Below, piece by piece: positions 7,822 through 14,587 of a DNA stretch of 23,233 nt. The stretch spans positions 1 through 23,233 of the forward strand of contig CAZSMK010000109.1 in NCBI GenBank assembly GCA_964608095.1. The letters run 5' to 3'. Source of the stretch: CAZSMK01 sp964608095. Its GTDB lineage: Bacteria; Sumerlaeota; Sumerlaeia; MWCT01; JAGHBZ01. A program made the position numbers and the translations under genes. Position 1 is the first letter of the stretch. The number at the start of each line of letters is the position of its first letter. The notes under the pieces are model-generated. The model had not been told where the DNA came from. It did no database searches and was given only the letters and a program-made list of their open reading frames with translations.

Positions 7822-8925
7822 ATGGTTAAATTAGAAGTTTTACTCAGAGAGATGGTCGACCGCACGGCTTCGGATCTTTTTCTCCGAGTAGGCGCCCGGC
7901 CAATGCTTCGAATCGATGGGCAAATCTCACAGACCGATTTTCCCATCCTTAGTGTCGCCGATACACAATCGGTTGCCAACAGTTTGATGACGGACGAGCA
8001 AAAGAAGAGTTTTGAGCTGAATCCCGAAATGGACCTGGCGATTGGAATCAAGGGTGTCGGACGATTCAGGGTGAACATCTTCAAGCAGCGGGGCAGTATT
8101 GGATTGGTGTTCCGTTTTGTGCGCCGACCCGACCTCAGCTTCGAGGAGCTGAATCTACCGGCATCGGTGAGGACACTTGCGGAAAAAACACGTGGATTGA
8201 TCCTGGTGACGGGTACCACGGGAAGCGGTAAATCAACCACGCTCGCCGCAATGATCAACCACATCAACAGCATTCGAACGTGCCATATCGTAACTGTTGA
8301 AGACCCAATCGAGTTCCTGCACGAGGATGACCTCGCCATCATCTCGCAGCGCGAGATAGGGTTCGACACCAAATCTTTTCCTGACGCGCTTCGGCACATT
8401 ATGCGTCAGAGTCCGGACGTCATCCTGATCGGTGAGATGCGCGATTTTGAAACCGTGAACGCCGCCATTTCCGCATCCATCACCGGTCATCTCGTCTTGA
8501 GCACCTTGCATACCATTGACGCGGTATCCACCATCGAACGAATTATCAACTTCTTCCCGACCTATTTGCAGCACCAGATACGGCTCGACCTCTCAGTGTG
8601 TCTCGCTGGGGTTATCTCGCAGAGATTATTACCTATGTCAAACAAGCAAGGAAGAGTTCCCGCAGTTGAACTTATGATTAACAGCCCCACGATAAGAAAA
8701 CTCGTATTCGAGAACAAGATACTTGAAATCCAGCAGTATGTTGAAGGCGGTGCACACCTCGGTATGCAGACCTTTAACCAATCACTCTACCACCTCTTCC
8801 AGAAGGGCCTTATTTCTTACCAGGATGCATTAACCTATGCGTCAAGTCCCGACGAATTTCGGTTACTTGTTGAAGGGATCGACTCAGGCACGAGAGACAA
8901 AAAGCCGTCGAGTATGTTGGAATAA
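7822..8925 (+). CDS. pilT: Type IV pilus retraction ATPase, PilT/PilU family
   Basis: This 367-residue cytoplasmic hexameric motor drives pilus retraction and twitching. It has Walker A GTTGSGKST (131-139), the Asp box VEDPIEF (159-165), Walker B PDVILIGEMRD (198-208) and the His box GHLVLSTLH (222-230). The PAS-like N-terminal domain starts with the typical ASDLFLRVGARPMLRIDG. The C-terminal retraction motif AIRNLIRE is only loosely kept, as TIRKLVFENK, so the protein might be a PilU-like paralogue. It starts six bases after ugd with only a distant GGGAG, suggesting coupled translation. No other pilus genes are present. It converges on the minus-strand ATPase cluster. Confidence 0.9.
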   Translation: MVKLEVLLREMVDRTASDLFLRVGARPMLRIDGQISQTDFPILSVADTQSVANSLMTDEQKKSFELNPEMDLAIGIKGVGRFRVNIFKQRGSIGLVFRFVRRPDLSFEELNLPASVRTLAEKTRGLILVTGTTGSGKSTTLAAMINHINSIRTCHIVTVEDPIEFLHEDDLAIISQREIGFDTKSFPDALRHIMRQSPDVILIGEMRDFETVNAAISASITGHLVLSTLHTIDAVSTIERIINFFPTYLQHQIRLDLSVCLAGVISQRLLPMSNKQGRVPAVELMINSPTIRKLVFENKILEIQQYVEGGAHLGMQTFNQSLYHLFQKGLISYQDALTYASSPDEFRLLVEGIDSGTRDKKPSSMLE

Positions 8926-8967
8926 TAAGGCGACAGGGTCTCGGGGGTTGAAAGCAAAGGCAGGCTT

Positions 8968-9855
8968 TTAAAAAGAAAGGTCCATGGAGCGTTTCAGCGC
9001 ATTATAGACTTCTTCAATTGCGCGCGATGCGGGGGATTCCGGAAACGCTTCCACTACGGAGTGTCCCTTGAGCTGCGCTTCCACTACGTGTTCATCTACT
9101 GGAATCACGCCCAAAAACAGAATGGATTCTTCACGGCAAAATGTCTCGATACTTCTCGTCATTTCATCATTGATATCCGCACGGTTTACACATACAGAAC
9201 AGGGTATGTTGAAAAAAGATGCAAGAGAGATGACACGCATCATGTCGTGCCATCCGGAAACGGTTGGTTCGGCAACAACCAACACCATAGATACTCCGGT
9301 GAGAGAAGCGACTGCGGCACACCCGATCCCGGGTGGTCCATCGATCAGTATCAATTCCTTTTTTTCCGTCACTGCGGCATCTTCGGCTTTATCTCGCAGT
9401 ATGGTTACCACCTTGCCGGAACTCTCGCCGCCAGGATAAAGCAAGGCGTGGAAAAAACGACCGTAGGGAGTCAAAGATTCAAAGATTCTTCCTACTTTTC
9501 CCTGTGTAAGAGTGACCGCATCAACAGGACACACCAGCTTACATACCGCACAACCTTCGCAAGCCGTTTCAATCACTTTGTATTTACCGTCATCCTCGAC
9601 GATGGCATCGAACTGACATGCCTGGTAACATTCGCCGCAGCTGGTACATAGAACGGGATCAATTTTCGCTATTTTACCACCTTCTACCTCTTCTTCTTTT
9701 CCTCGCGTATGTTCAAGAACGAGATGCAGGTTGGCGGCGTCGACATCTGCATCGACAATCACGCTGTTTCCTTTTATATATCGGCAGAAGGCGCTCGCGA
9801 GAGTCGTCTTGCCGGTTCCGCCTTTCCCGCTCATTATGGTTAATTGTCGCAACAT
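8968..9855 (-). CDS. MinD-superfamily ATPase with inserted 2x[4Fe-4S] ferredoxin domain (ORP-cluster type)
   Basis: This 295-residue protein starts with the deviant Walker A SGKGGTGKTT (9-18). After the first switch region a bacterial ferredoxin domain is inserted, with Cys 70, 73, 76, 80 and 99, 102, 105, 109, each set CxxCxxCxxxC, so it should bind two [4Fe-4S] clusters. The Walker B-like LILIDGPPGIG follows. The family (COG1149) occurs as adjacent paralogue pairs in anaerobes; in Desulfovibrio they form part of the orange-protein complex. I chose ATG 9855, which gives MLRQLTIMSGKGG and has AGAGGAG upstream; an in-frame extension to 9942 would overlap the preceding gene. It lies 23 bp downstream of its paralogue. 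It probably couples ATP hydrolysis to cluster or electron transfer, but its substrate is not established. Confidence 0.9.
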   Translation of the reverse strand: MLRQLTIMSGKGGTGKTTLASAFCRYIKGNSVIVDADVDAANLHLVLEHTRGKEEEVEGGKIAKIDPVLCTSCGECYQACQFDAIVEDDGKYKVIETACEGCAVCKLVCPVDAVTLTQGKVGRIFESLTPYGRFFHALLYPGGESSGKVVTILRDKAEDAAVTEKKELILIDGPPGIGCAAVASLTGVSMVLVVAEPTVSGWHDMMRVISLASFFNIPCSVCVNRADINDEMTRSIETFCREESILFLGVIPVDEHVVEAQLKGHSVVEAFPESPASRAIEEVYNALKRSMDLSF

Positions 9856-9878
9856 CCATATACTCCTCTGGAGGAAGA

Positions 9879-10727
9879 TCAAGCGGTGTGTGATACTATC
9901 TCTTCGATTGTACGCATCATGGCGCGTGCCTCCTCTACCCATTGAGGGTCTTTGGGGAGCGTTATTACCCCACGCGAATAGGCAGCAGCGATTTCCCGGC
10001 TGTAAGGAATTGTCATAAGTATCGGTATCCCTTTCTCCCCTGCGTAATCCTCGATGAGGTCGCGTTTACCCATATCCGAGCGGTTGATGATAATACCACA
10101 GGGAATATTTATTTTCTTCAAGGTATCGAGCGTAATCTTGAGATCGTTCAATCCGAAGGGTGTAGGCTCGGTCACGATCAAGGAATAATCGCTCCCGGAC
10201 ACGGCTTTTACCATAGGATGGGTTGTTCCGGGCGGGCAATCAATTATGTTGAGACCACCCGGATCGATATTTCGTTTAACTTCAGCAATAATTTGAGAGC
10301 CCATGACCTGTTGGGCGAGCATCTCGCCCCACACCAGATCAACACCGCCAAGACCAATTGCTTTATATACATGTCCGATAACCTCCATGGTCACCGGCAG
10401 GGCGTCCTCCGGACAGATAATGGTGCATCCACCGCAATTGTGACATAAGTTTCTGAAAATGAGCACCTTATCCTTAACAAGAGCAAGCGCATTATATTCG
10501 CAAAATTCAACACATTTATTGCACGCTGTGCAGCGTTCCTCAATAAAGCGAGGCGCCGGCACTTCAACTCTCTGTTCATGCCGTACATCCGGGTCGAGGA
10601 AAAGATGGGCGTTGGGTTCCTCTACATCGCAATCAAGGAGTTTCGCGCTACCAAGGGCAAGGGCAAGCGCAGTCGATAATGTCGTCTTGCCCGTGCCACC
10701 TTTTCCACTGGCGATTGAAAGTATCAA
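9879..10727 (-). CDS. MinD-superfamily ATPase with inserted 2x[4Fe-4S] ferredoxin domain, paralogue of the downstream gene
   Basis: This 282-residue protein has Walker A SGKGGTGKTT (8-17), an inserted ferredoxin domain with Cys 66, 69, 72, 76 and 95, 98, 101, 105, and Walker B-like LNIIDCPPGTTHP. It is clearly homologous to the protein encoded 23 bp downstream, and the two probably form a heterodimer, as MinD/SIMIBI ATPases dimerise across the nucleotide. The start codon is TTG, supported by AAAAAAGGAG six bases upstream and by the family N-terminus (MILSIASGKGG). A 160-bp spacer separates it from the NifX-like gene upstream, with a possible 24-codon ORF in it. The family is anaerobe-enriched and of uncertain biochemical role. 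Confidence 0.9.
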   Translation of the reverse strand: MILSIASGKGGTGKTTLSTALALALGSAKLLDCDVEEPNAHLFLDPDVRHEQRVEVPAPRFIEERCTACNKCVEFCEYNALALVKDKVLIFRNLCHNCGGCTIICPEDALPVTMEVIGHVYKAIGLGGVDLVWGEMLAQQVMGSQIIAEVKRNIDPGGLNIIDCPPGTTHPMVKAVSGSDYSLIVTEPTPFGLNDLKITLDTLKKINIPCGIIINRSDMGKRDLIEDYAGEKGIPILMTIPYSREIAAAYSRGVITLPKDPQWVEEARAMMRTIEEIVSHTA

Positions 10728-10887
10728 CGAAGACTCCTTTTTTAATCTAATGAATACACCTGAGATGAGTTCTTATCATATTCGCTCTGTCCTATCTCCT
10801 GCATGGACATCGTCATTTTCCCTTGTTTTGATAGTGAATAGCAAACATAAAAAGAGTCCCCATGTCATGCAAAGAACATTATTGCAC

Positions 10888-11427
10888 TCAAGACTCATCC
10901 TCTGGTTCCTGGGGACCATTCTGGAAGGGGGGACCCTGCTGCGGAGCATAACCGGGTCCTTGACCCATACCAAATCCGCCTCCGCCTCTGCGGCCACCAA
11001 AGCCACCGCCACCATAGCCGCCTCCACCAAAGCCGCCGCCACCATAGCCGCCGCCACCATAGCCTCCCGCGCCGTAATGGGGCGGAACATTAGAACCTTT
11101 AACCTCGATAAGTTCTCCTTTCTTGAGTTTATCAATTGCGTCGCGAATATCACCGAACACGCCGCCATATACTTTAAGACCGGCAGCCAGCAAGGTTTGA
11201 AACGCATTAGGACCGAAATTACCGGATATCACGGCTTCCGCGCCCTGGTCAGCGACAAATTGCGCCGCCTGAACCCCCGCACCTCCGAACGCCTGTTGTG
11301 CCGGATTCTGTTTGGCTTCAAATTCCATGGTTTCCGTATCAACGAACAGATAGTATCCGCATCTACCAAATCGTGGGTCGATTTCACCATCGAGTGAGGG
11401 TTGTAATGTAGTAATTGCCACCTTCAT
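10888..11427 (-). CDS. NifX/NifB-like dinitrogenase iron-molybdenum cofactor family protein with Gly/Tyr/Phe-rich tail
   Basis: Residues 1-110 of this 179-residue protein match the small RNase H-like fold shared by NifX, the C-terminus of NifB and orange protein (MKVAITTLQPSLDGEIDPRFGRCGYYLFVD; AVISGNFGPNAFQTLLAAGLKVYGG). This fold binds metal-sulfur clusters. Residues 118-160 are a low-complexity tail of GGYGGGG and GGFGGGG units, followed by a Pro/Gln/Gly end and an acidic terminus. The tail is encoded by a GC-rich repetitive stretch (10950-11080). A strong AAGGAGG lies nine bases before the ATG. There are no nitrogenase genes nearby, so a role in nitrogen fixation is not implied; association with the two ferredoxin ATPases is expected from conserved context. 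Confidence 0.85.
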   Translation of the reverse strand: MKVAITTLQPSLDGEIDPRFGRCGYYLFVDTETMEFEAKQNPAQQAFGGAGVQAAQFVADQGAEAVISGNFGPNAFQTLLAAGLKVYGGVFGDIRDAIDKLKKGELIEVKGSNVPPHYGAGGYGGGGYGGGGFGGGGYGGGGFGGRRGGGGFGMGQGPGYAPQQGPPFQNGPQEPEDES

Positions 11428-11500
11428 AATTCGATTTCCTCCTTGATTAAAGCCCTCGAGTTAAACGGGCTGAAATTGAGTTTTACATCTTGAAAAACGC

Positions 11501-11550
11501 GCCCGAAAGAGGAGTTTTTTTATAATTGTTGCAACTCCTCTTCCGCGCTT
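11501..11550 (-). terminator. Hairpin with T-run downstream of the DUF5320 gene; possible terminator
   Basis: Bases 11507-11516 (AAGAGGAGTT) and 11533-11542 (AACTCCTCTT) form a perfect 10-bp stem with a 16-base loop, extended by a further GCGC/GCGC pairing after an internal loop. Read on the minus strand, the outer stem is followed by GTTTTTC. It lies 30-80 bases after the stop of the DUF5320 gene and before the next NifX-like gene, so it may end or attenuate the upstream transcript. The large loop and internal mismatches make it only moderately convincing. The loop carries the palindrome GTTGCAAC (11528-11535), so the site could instead be an operator. Confidence 0.4.
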
Positions 11551-11579
11551 TCACATTAGGTCAAGGTTGTTTACACCTA

Positions 11580-11894
11580 TTACCACCGTCCAAAGCCGGG
11601 GAAAAAGCGGCGTCGGCCTCGACCGCCGCCCCAGCAACGCCCCCGACCGCCTCCCCAGGGAAGTCCACCTCTGCCGACGCCTCGCGGGGCATAAGGATAT
11701 CCGTACGCGTATTCGTTAGGATATGGCGCGCCCCACGGGGCACTATCAGGGGCGAACGTCATCCAGGGATATTGTACTGCCTTTCCGGGTTGTGCGGACG
11801 AACCATAGCCGGGTGCATAACCCACACACCAGCCTCGTCCGCCACCCGTCATTGGTCCTGCACCAAAAGGTCCTGTTCCGTCAAATCCTGGCAT
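11580..11894 (-). CDS. DUF5320-type small Gly/Arg-rich protein of the ORP-like cluster
   Basis: This 104-residue protein begins MPGFDGTGPFGAGPMTGGGRGWCVG, the hallmark opening of DUF5320 proteins, which in anaerobes almost always sit beside NifX-like and Mrp-type ATPases. The centre is rich in Pro, Tyr and Trp. The end is a run of Gly/Arg with two Trp and a Cys (GGGRGRCWGGGRGRRRFF). It has two cysteines in all (in GRGWCVG and GRCWGGG) and no predicted secondary-structure core that I can see, so it is probably flexible. AAAGGAGA sits about ten bases upstream of the ATG. The Mrp-like gene ends 21 bp upstream, so they are cotranscribed. The function of the family is unknown. Confidence 0.8.
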   Translation of the reverse strand: MPGFDGTGPFGAGPMTGGGRGWCVGYAPGYGSSAQPGKAVQYPWMTFAPDSAPWGAPYPNEYAYGYPYAPRGVGRGGLPWGGGRGRCWGGGRGRRRFFPGFGRW

Positions 11895-11915
11895 CTTGCA
11901 TCTCTCCTTTCTTAA

Positions 11916-12761
11916 TTAAACCAAAATCTCTATTATCCCGTCCACTATCTTGAAAATTTCATGGGCTACCGGGCCTTCGCTTTTCTCGAGTACAATGGGT
12001 TTGCCGATATCTCCGGCTGCCATTACATCAGGCTCGAAGGGAAGAGCGCCGAGCACATTCACTTTAAGACGAGCAGCCATTTTTTTCAAGTTCTCGCCTT
12101 TGAATAGGTCTATTCGTTCGCCGCAATGGGGACATTTCATCCATGCCATGTTCTCGACCATGCCAAGTACCGGTATGTTAAGTTTTCGCACAAAATTCAC
12201 TGCTTTGCCTGAATCCAGCAACGCAACCTCCTGCGGCGTCGTAATGATAATCGCACCGTCCACACCGGGCAGGATCTGAAGAATTGTCAGTGGTTCATCG
12301 CCGGTACCCGGCGGCGAATCGACGACAAGAAAATCGAGTGAATCCCATTTTGCATCGCCCAGAAATTGCCGGATAAGATTCGCCTTCAATGGCCCGCGCC
12401 ATATAACGGGCATGTCATTGTCGGCTAAGAGAAATCCCATACTGATCACATGTACGCCATGTACTTTTGCCGGGACGATCTTTTCATCCTGTACTTCCAG
12501 GGGATTGGCACGAGGATCGATTCCCAACATCTTGGTGACCGATGGTCCGTGGATATCGATATCGAGCAATCCGACCTTTTTGTTCCGCACTCCGAGCGCC
12601 ACGGCAAGGTTCACCGCGAGCATGCTTTTGCCCACACCTCCTTTGTTACTGATTATGAGAATCTTGTGTTTAATATTCGCCATAGCCTCAACGATTTTCG
12701 GGTCTTCTGCAATACCCGCACCATGTTGAGGATGGGCATCGGTTTTTTCTTTTTCAGCCAT
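11916..12761 (-). CDS. mrp: Mrp/NBP35 (ApbC-type) iron-sulfur carrier P-loop ATPase
   Basis: This 281-residue protein has the deviant Walker A SNKGGVGKSM (38-47), switch region DIDIHGPSVTKMLG (67-80), Walker B-like FLVVDSPPGTGDEPLT and the Mrp signature CPHCG with Cys 210 and 213. These cysteines bridge a [4Fe-4S] cluster at the dimer interface in ApbC/Nbp35, so it should carry or insert Fe-S clusters. The short N-terminal extension has His/Asp but not the four-Cys ferredoxin motif of eukaryotic Nbp35. AAAGGAG lies about ten bases before ATG 12761. In the Desulfovibrio ORP locus an Mrp-type ATPase sits next to orp, as it does here. Confidence 0.93.
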   Translation of the reverse strand: MAEKEKTDAHPQHGAGIAEDPKIVEAMANIKHKILIISNKGGVGKSMLAVNLAVALGVRNKKVGLLDIDIHGPSVTKMLGIDPRANPLEVQDEKIVPAKVHGVHVISMGFLLADNDMPVIWRGPLKANLIRQFLGDAKWDSLDFLVVDSPPGTGDEPLTILQILPGVDGAIIITTPQEVALLDSGKAVNFVRKLNIPVLGMVENMAWMKCPHCGERIDLFKGENLKKMAARLKVNVLGALPFEPDVMAAGDIGKPIVLEKSEGPVAHEIFKIVDGIIEILV

Positions 12762-12803
12762 CTATGGATAACTCCTTTCACAAGTGTCATTAGCGCGCAA
12801 TAG

Positions 12804-13220
12804 TTATTTACAGCCGCGCCCTTTTCCATGACCGCGCCCTCTGTGCCGCCTCTGCTGTGGGGTGAAAAAGAACTCTCCCTGAGGCATAGAGCGCGGCGTA
12901 ACATAGCCTTCGCGTAACCTTCCTTCAAGTAAGAGGTTCAAGGCTTCAGCGACAGTGGCGTCTACCCACGAAATGACGCGGATTCGGTTAAATTCAAGAA
13001 ACCTCATAAAAAAGTTGTTGATTGCACCGCAGATAAGGGTGTCAACGCCGGCGTCTTTGAGTGCATTGATGAGCGAGAGAGGGTGCGCGAACTGTTCAAC
13101 ATTCAACGATTGGCGTACGAGTTCTGAACCTTCCTCATCGAATTCAACCACGATGAAATCGGTGGCAAGGTCGAGCCGATGTGCCACTACACCGGCACTA
13201 TGTGCGACAGCAACTTTCAC
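12804..13220 (-). CDS. NifX/ORP-like cofactor-binding family protein with basic Arg/Gly/His tail; first gene of the cluster
   Basis: Residues 1-115 of this 138-residue protein follow the NifX/orange-protein fold: MKVAVAHSAGVVAHRLDLATDFIVVEF, then ALKDAGVDTLICGAINNFFMRFLEFNRIRVISWVDATVAEALNLLLEGRL. The last 17 residues (QRRHRGRGHGKGRGCK) are strongly basic and could bind nucleic acid, an acidic partner or metal. The start is GTG; it gives the family N-terminus but has no clear Shine-Dalgarno. A sigma54-type promoter at 13233-13249 would start transcription near 13222, two bases before this codon. No ATG lies upstream in frame, and the next Met is residue 72. It may be the orange-protein equivalent of this cluster. 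Confidence 0.82.
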   Translation of the reverse strand: MKVAVAHSAGVVAHRLDLATDFIVVEFDEEGSELVRQSLNVEQFAHPLSLINALKDAGVDTLICGAINNFFMRFLEFNRIRVISWVDATVAEALNLLLEGRLREGYVTPRSMPQGEFFFTPQQRRHRGRGHGKGRGCK

Positions 13221-13232
13221 GGTAATATAATG

Positions 13233-13249
13233 AGCAATTATGATGCCAG
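13233..13249 (-). promoter_or_regulatory. Sigma54-type (-24/-12) promoter of the ORP-like cluster
   Basis: On the minus strand this reads CTGGCATCATAATTGCT. Against the sigma54 consensus YTGGCACG-N4-TTGCW it matches the TGGCA block and the whole TTGCT block with the exact GG-to-GC spacing, differing at two non-critical positions. It lies 13 bp upstream of the cluster's first gene. The related Desulfovibrio ORP operons are known to be sigma54-dependent, which raises the plausibility. The predicted +1 is about 13222. Confidence 0.7.
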
Positions 13250-13300
13250 GATAAAGAACACTGAAAAAGAAGATGTTATAAAATTAAAGCGATGAAATTC

Positions 13301-13338
13301 TGTTGCAATTATGCAACAAAAGATTCTCTTTTGCAACA
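13301..13338. promoter_or_regulatory. Candidate activator-binding palindrome upstream of the sigma54 promoter
   Basis: TGTTGCA (13301-13307) and TGCAACA (13312-13318) form a perfect inverted repeat with a 4-bp ATTA spacer. A third half-site, TTGCAACA, follows at 13331-13338. The palindrome centre is about 87 bp upstream of the predicted sigma54 start, the distance expected for an enhancer-binding protein. A related GTTGCAAC occurs at 11528-11535, upstream of the second NifX-like gene. Confidence 0.5.
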
Positions 13339-13447
13339 CATCTCGCAGATTTCTCTCACTTCTTCTGAGGACGAGGACATAGGGCGTGTAGGTTCTTTGT
13401 ACGGTAAAAAGATAAGGGAAAAGTGGAAAGTAAATGCCTCGCCCCGC

Positions 13448-14587
13448 CTAAGGTTTTACTGCTTTCTCGAGTTCAGAGAGTTCCTCGTTGCTGAGGAGGT
13501 TTCCGTAAGATATACGGTCGCCGAAACGTGAAAGGTCGAGATGCATCAGTTCCCATCTGCCGGAAGTTTTGTGAGCAACTATGGGCCCTTGATTATCCGC
13601 ACCCCAATAAACCGATTCCCAGCTGGACTTACCGTTGTGTATAATGATTTTTCTGCCGCGGTCGAGCCCCCCTTCAGTCGGTTTCTTCCTTCTCGGCGGC
13701 TTCGTAGTAATCGTTTCTCGGGCTTCAGTTTTTTCCTGCGTAGTCGGAACCGGTTTCTTCCGGATTTCAGGTGTGGGGATCAAGTTTGCGTACTCGAACT
13801 CATCGAGATAGTAGACTATCTCTTCTCTACTCCACCTCATACGCGTCTTAAGGGCTTTTATTCGTTCAGGGTTCAGTTTACCTATCTTTCTATGTTCATA
13901 AGAGTAAAGGGGTATCCCCTCAGGTTCGACGGTTCCGTCTTCTTTCAGCGTATAGATCAAGTCGAAGTCCTTGCCGGGAATGGATGAAACATAGATACCG
14001 ATCCTTCTTCCGTTAAATGAAAGAATCGCCCCTTCAGGATATTCCTCTTCCTCATCGCGCGCTTTCTCCTTTTTTGCTTCGAGCTCTTCCTGTCTCTTTT
14101 TAATTTCAAGCGGTTCTTCCTGCTCATCCTGCTCAGTGGGGCGATGCGTCTCGGGCGAACGAACTGTACCCTCGAGCCGGGCTACTTCTTGTTCTATCTG
14201 GTGTAGAATTTCTTCATCGCCCAGATCGAAGCTATCCAGGGAAATCTTGTTGTTTCGAACATCCTGGCGGGGGGCAGAAGGTTCTTCTTTCCTCGGCGTT
14301 TCCCCCGTTACTCTATCTCGCACTGTTGGAGGCGGATTATTTTCGGGATATTCCTTCATGTTAAGGATCGCTTGTATCAGAGATTCTCTGCTTTTTTTAA
14401 CATTGGGCACATAAGCAGGAGGTGAATATTCCTTTTCTTTTTGAGCATCTGAAGGTCGTCGAGGAGGAAGGGGTATGTCACCTTTTTTTACCTGACCTTT
14501 CATATAGTTCAGATAATTTTCCTCGATTTTTCGAAGCAACTCGCCTTTTCTATTCTCGAAATTACCGTTATTTTTCGTTCTTTTCAT
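13448..14587 (-). CDS. Unrecognised 379-residue protein, disordered N-terminal half and small folded C-terminal regions
   Basis: I do not recognise this family. Residues 1-190 are highly charged and Pro/Glu/Lys/Arg-rich, with a predicted coiled coil or helix near 130-185 (LEIKKRQEELEAKKEKARDEEEE); they look intrinsically disordered. Residues about 190-270 look folded (ILSFNGRRIGIYVSSIPGKDFDLIYTL; YSYEHRKIGKLNPERIKALKTRMRW). A Pro/Thr/Lys linker follows, and a final domain at 310-379 contains IIIHNGKSSWESVYWGADNQGPIVAHKTSGRWELMHLDLSRFGDRI. It has no signal peptide or membrane segment, so it is probably cytosolic. The start ATG has AAGGA only two bases away, an unusually short spacing. A good promoter lies at 14631-14659, so it is transcribed separately from the cluster downstream. 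Confidence 0.75.
   Translation of the reverse strand: MKRTKNNGNFENRKGELLRKIEENYLNYMKGQVKKGDIPLPPRRPSDAQKEKEYSPPAYVPNVKKSRESLIQAILNMKEYPENNPPPTVRDRVTGETPRKEEPSAPRQDVRNNKISLDSFDLGDEEILHQIEQEVARLEGTVRSPETHRPTEQDEQEEPLEIKKRQEELEAKKEKARDEEEEYPEGAILSFNGRRIGIYVSSIPGKDFDLIYTLKEDGTVEPEGIPLYSYEHRKIGKLNPERIKALKTRMRWSREEIVYYLDEFEYANLIPTPEIRKKPVPTTQEKTEARETITTKPPRRKKPTEGGLDRGRKIIIHNGKSSWESVYWGADNQGPIVAHKTSGRWELMHLDLSRFGDRISYGNLLSNEELSELEKAVKP

Noticed and set aside
8949..8970. Hairpin TGAAAGC...GCTTTTA between pilT and the converging ATPase gene
   Set aside because: The stem is short and AT-rich with a wobble pair and has no proper T-run on either strand, so a terminator call is not supported.
10459..11397. 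Plus-strand open frame of 312 codons across the ATPase and NifX-like genes
   Set aside because: It is antisense to two well-supported genes, and its Ala/Thr/Ile repeats are the mirror of the Gly-rich codons. It has no family motif.
10888..13220. Nitrogen fixation locus, because of NifX-like proteins and Mrp/MinD ATPases
   Set aside because: There are no nifHDK, nifB radical-SAM or nifEN genes; the NifX fold is shared with orange-protein-type families in non-diazotrophs.
13541..13987. 148-codon plus-strand open frame antisense to the unrecognised protein
   Set aside because: The opposite strand has a promoter, a ribosome-binding site and protein-like composition over the full length; this frame has none.
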